Positions 7,518 through 11,067 of a DNA stretch of 11,067 nt are shown piece after piece. The translations under genes were made by a program, and so were the position numbers. Source of the DNA: Burkholderiales bacterium (GTDB lineage Bacteria; Pseudomonadota; Gammaproteobacteria; Burkholderiales; Burkholderiaceae). Every line of letters begins with the position of its first letter. Position 1 is the stretch's first letter. Location of the stretch: NCBI GenBank assembly GCA_947372535.1, contig CANBUA010000147.1, forward strand, positions 1 through 11,067, given 5' to 3'. The notes beneath the pieces are model-generated. The model searched no databases. It was given only the letters and a program-made list of their open reading frames with translations, and had not been told where the DNA came from.

Positions 7518-9976
7518 ACGACGCAGGCAGGACGCGAGACACGGGCCGGTGGCGAGTCGCCCTCGGCCTGCCCGGCCTGCGCATGGTGTTGGCGCTGATG
7601 GTGATCATGTGGTGCGGGATCATCCCTGCGTGGGCGGCTGGCTCGGCGACCATGGGCGATTCTGGTGTGCAGGTGCTCCAGCAAGCCAGCCTGAGCAACG
7701 GGCCCTGTGGCCCACAGCAGCACGGTGAATCACGGCAAGTTGCCCTGCCTGACGACTGGCGCCTGCTCGGCCTCAAGCCGCCTGTCAACGCTTGCTACGA
7801 CTTCACCCTGCCCTTGTCGTCCGCGCCCAACCTGCCCTGGGCCCTGCGCCTGGACCGCCTGCCGGGCAACCACCGCATCACCGTCAACGGCGTGACCCTG
7901 CGCACCCACCACATGGACGGCCCGCAGGCCACCAGCGTCGGCACCCTGCCCTACTTGGTCGAGGTGCCAGCCGGCCTGTTGCACTTGGGCCAGAACGCCG
8001 TGCAGATCGAGGTGCGCATGGGCCCCTTCCGCAAGCCGGGCATCTCGCCCCTGCAGGCCGGCCCGCACGAGGGCATGCAGCCCGACTTCGAGCGCTGGTC
8101 CGCCTGGACGGTCGAGTTGCCACGCACCATCAACCTGTGCGTCGCCGGCATCGCCCTGTTCCTGATGATGGTCTGGCGCGTGCGCCCGTCGGACAACCGC
8201 TTTGGCTACTTCTACGGCCTGATGGTGGTCATGTGCTCGCGCAACGCGCTGTACATGACCGAGACCATGAGCTGGCCCATCCCGGTGATGGACTGGTTGT
8301 TCTTCTCGGCCCAGGCCCTGGGCACCTATTTCCTCATCGGCTTTGGCCTGACCTACGCCGACTACGACGTCAAAAAGGTGATCTGGCCGATGCGGCTGAT
8401 GGGCTTTGGCCTGCCGGTGGTGGCCTTGGGCGCACTCGGTGGCAACAGCCTGGATCTGCTGCGCCTGATCGCCTACCCGGTGATGATGCTGTGCGGCGTG
8501 CTGGTGGTGATCAAGGTGGTGCAAAAAGCCTTGCGCCAGCACTGGCAGGAGGCCACCGCCATGTCGCTGGGGCCCATCGCCACGCTGGTCAGCGTCGCGC
8601 ACGACTACCTCTTTTTGACCTCGGTGCTGCCCGTCACCGACCTGTACTGGACGCCGTACACCACGCCCATCATCTTCATGGGTTACGCGGTCACGTTGAT
8701 GCGCAACTTCGTTGACAACATGATCGTGGCCGAGCGCATGAACATCACATTGGAAGAGCGGGTGGCCGAGCGCACCCTGGCGTTGGAATCGGCCAACCAA
8801 TCCAAGACGCGCTTCCTGGCCGCTGCCAGCCACGACCTGCGCCAGCCCACCGCCGCCATCGGCCTGCTGGTCAGCCTGCTGCGCCAACAACCCAGCGCCA
8901 CCACCGAGACACGCGAACTCACCAACATGCTGGACGAGGCCGTGGCCTCCATGGAATCGCTGCTGGTGGGCCTGCTGGACATCTCCCGGCTCGATGCCGG
9001 CGCCGTCCAGCCACAGTTCCAGGCCGTGTCCCTGCAAGACGTTTTTCAGGCCGTGAAGGTGCACGAGCAAAGCGCCGCGCAAGCCAAGGGCCTGCACTTG
9101 CGCTTTCGACTGCCACGTGGCTGGCACGCTGCCCAATTGGTCGTGATGACCGACCCGCTGCTCATCCACAGCGTGCTGCGCAATCTGGTCTCCAACGCCC
9201 TGCGCTACACCCAGCGCGGCGGTGTGCTGGTGGCTGTGCGCCGCCAAGGCAACCGCCGCATCCGCATCGAGGTCTGGGACACCGGCATCGGCATCGCGGC
9301 CGACCAGTTGGGCCGCATCTTCGAAGAGTTCTACCAGGTGGGCAATGCCGCCCGCGACCGCAGCCGTGGCATCGGCCTGGGCCTGGCCATCGTGCGGCGC
9401 ACCGCGAGCGTGATGGGCGAAGAAGTCAAGGTGCGCTCACGCTTGGGCCGCGGCTCCGTGTTCACCATGGAGCTCCCGCTGCACCACGCCCAGCCGGCCG
9501 TCGAGTCGGTCTGGGTCTCGCCCGCCCAGCCGCTCAAAGGCCGCACGCTCTGGCTGGTGGAGGACGACATGCTGCTGCGCCGCGCCATGAACGAGCTGCT
9601 GGTGAGCTGGGGCGCCCAAGTGCGCCATTGGGAAGACGGCGAATCACTGCTGGGTGAGCTGAACCTGCTCCTGGGCATGGACGACGGGAACGGCCAATGG
9701 CCCGATGCCTTGGTCACTGACTATCGACTGCCCGGCGTGGATGGCGTTTCCCTCAGCCAGGCTCTGGCTTTGCAAATGTCCATCCAGGGCCAGGTCATTC
9801 CCAGCCTGATCGTTTCCGGCGACACTGACCCCGCCGAGATCGCCCGCCTGAGCGCCTCGGGCCTGCACGTGCTGGCCAAGCCCTTCCGCAGCGAACGCCT
9901 GCTCGCTCAAATCCTGGGGCTGCTGCAACAAGCGCCGGCCCTGGCCACCTCGCCCCCCAACATCCAACCGACCTGA
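7514..9976 (+). CDS. Hybrid sensor histidine kinase with periplasmic beta domain, seven-helix membrane part and C-terminal receiver (7TMR-DISM-like)
   Basis: The 820-residue inner-membrane kinase has, in order, a signal sequence (about 12-42, ending AWAAG) and a periplasmic beta-rich domain (44-200) resembling jelly-roll ligand-binding domains, with [16 protein letters not shown] (111-126), [10 protein letters not shown] (145-154) and two cysteines (C65, C94) that could pair. Seven hydrophobic helices follow (about 205-222, 229-249, 256-280, 289-309, 315-337, 349-370, 378-400), then a coiled linker (402-432). The dimerisation/phosphoacceptor helix has ASHDLRQP with H440. The ATPase domain has N box [12 protein letters not shown] (555-566), DTGIGI (589-594), FEEFYQVG (603-610) and GIGLGLAIV (619-627). 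The receiver (676-805) has acidic pair D684/D685, phosphoacceptor D736 in TDYRLPG, S768 and K789. All key residues are present. There is no output domain and no adjacent separate response regulator. The signal sensed is unknown. Its base composition looks like that of its neighbours. Confidence 0.93.
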   Translation: MNDAGRTRDTGRWRVALGLPGLRMVLALMVIMWCGIIPAWAAGSATMGDSGVQVLQQASLSNGPCGPQQHGESRQVALPDDWRLLGLKPPVNACYDFTLPLSSAPNLPWALRLDRLPGNHRITVNGVTLRTHHMDGPQATSVGTLPYLVEVPAGLLHLGQNAVQIEVRMGPFRKPGISPLQAGPHEGMQPDFERWSAWTVELPRTINLCVAGIALFLMMVWRVRPSDNRFGYFYGLMVVMCSRNALYMTETMSWPIPVMDWLFFSAQALGTYFLIGFGLTYADYDVKKVIWPMRLMGFGLPVVALGALGGNSLDLLRLIAYPVMMLCGVLVVIKVVQKALRQHWQEATAMSLGPIATLVSVAHDYLFLTSVLPVTDLYWTPYTTPIIFMGYAVTLMRNFVDNMIVAERMNITLEERVAERTLALESANQSKTRFLAAASHDLRQPTAAIGLLVSLLRQQPSATTETRELTNMLDEAVASMESLLVGLLDISRLDAGAVQPQFQAVSLQDVFQAVKVHEQSAAQAKGLHLRFRLPRGWHAAQLVVMTDPLLIHSVLRNLVSNALRYTQRGGVLVAVRRQGNRRIRIEVWDTGIGIAADQLGRIFEEFYQVGNAARDRSRGIGLGLAIVRRTASVMGEEVKVRSRLGRGSVFTMELPLHHAQPAVESVWVSPAQPLKGRTLWLVEDDMLLRRAMNELLVSWGAQVRHWEDGESLLGELNLLLGMDDGNGQWPDALVTDYRLPGVDGVSLSQALALQMSIQGQVIPSLIVSGDTDPAEIARLSASGLHVLAKPFRSERLLAQILGLLQQAPALATSPPNIQPT

Positions 9977-11067
<1,091 letters not shown>

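Noticed and set aside
7730..9247. 505-codon open frame on the minus strand
   Set aside because: It is opposite the hybrid kinase, which shows every kinase motif in frame. The reverse translation is a His/Gln/Gly/Val-rich shadow.

Overview
The window is GC-rich, densely coded DNA that reads as core chromosome of a betaproteobacterium. Burkholderiales is likely, and the Comamonadaceae or a neighbouring Leptothrix/Aquabacterium-type group fits best. This rests on the protein set (type II homoserine kinase, a BPSS1780-type membrane protein, OxyR next to RecG, QueA and Tgt as near neighbours) and on the protein sequences. It is inference; no species can be named from the sequence alone. There is no rRNA, tRNA, insertion sequence, prophage gene or CRISPR array, and no stretch above 300 bases lacks a gene.

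Left part (1-3198). The minus strand carries the 5' end of polA (DNA polymerase I, cut by the window edge). Upstream of it on the same strand lies a small outer-membrane beta-barrel protein gene followed by a clear intrinsic terminator. A 135-bp divergent intergenic region separates the barrel gene from a plus-strand pair: thrB (homoserine kinase, threonine synthesis) and a BPSS1780-type membrane protein whose start overlaps the thrB stop by 4 bases.

Middle (3218-6296). The minus-strand unit recG-oxyR converges on the membrane-protein gene. RecG is the branch-migration helicase that remodels stalled forks. OxyR is the peroxide-sensing LysR-type activator, complete with its two redox cysteines at 199 and 208. 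A 25-base gap suggests they are cotranscribed, linking DNA repair to peroxide defence.

Right part (6420-11067). Starting divergently from recG is a plus-strand set: queA, a large hybrid sensor histidine kinase, then tgt (cut by the window edge). QueA and Tgt both act in making queuosine in tRNA. The kinase sits between them with no room for its own promoter upstream: its TTG start overlaps the queA stop and has a good ribosome binding site, and tgt starts 12 bases after its stop. It has a periplasmic beta-rich sensor domain, seven membrane helices, a histidine kinase core and a C-terminal receiver. It is the least ordinary item in the window.

Secondary signals are a 14-base sequence found exactly twice, each time directly upstream of a minus-strand gene start (polA and recG) and containing a -10-like CACAAT; a six-residue Gly-rich insertion in the zinc loop of Tgt; and a small repeat and hairpin cluster at the thrB-operon/oxyR convergence. 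I found no clear new defence or mobile system; most of the window is well-understood housekeeping DNA.
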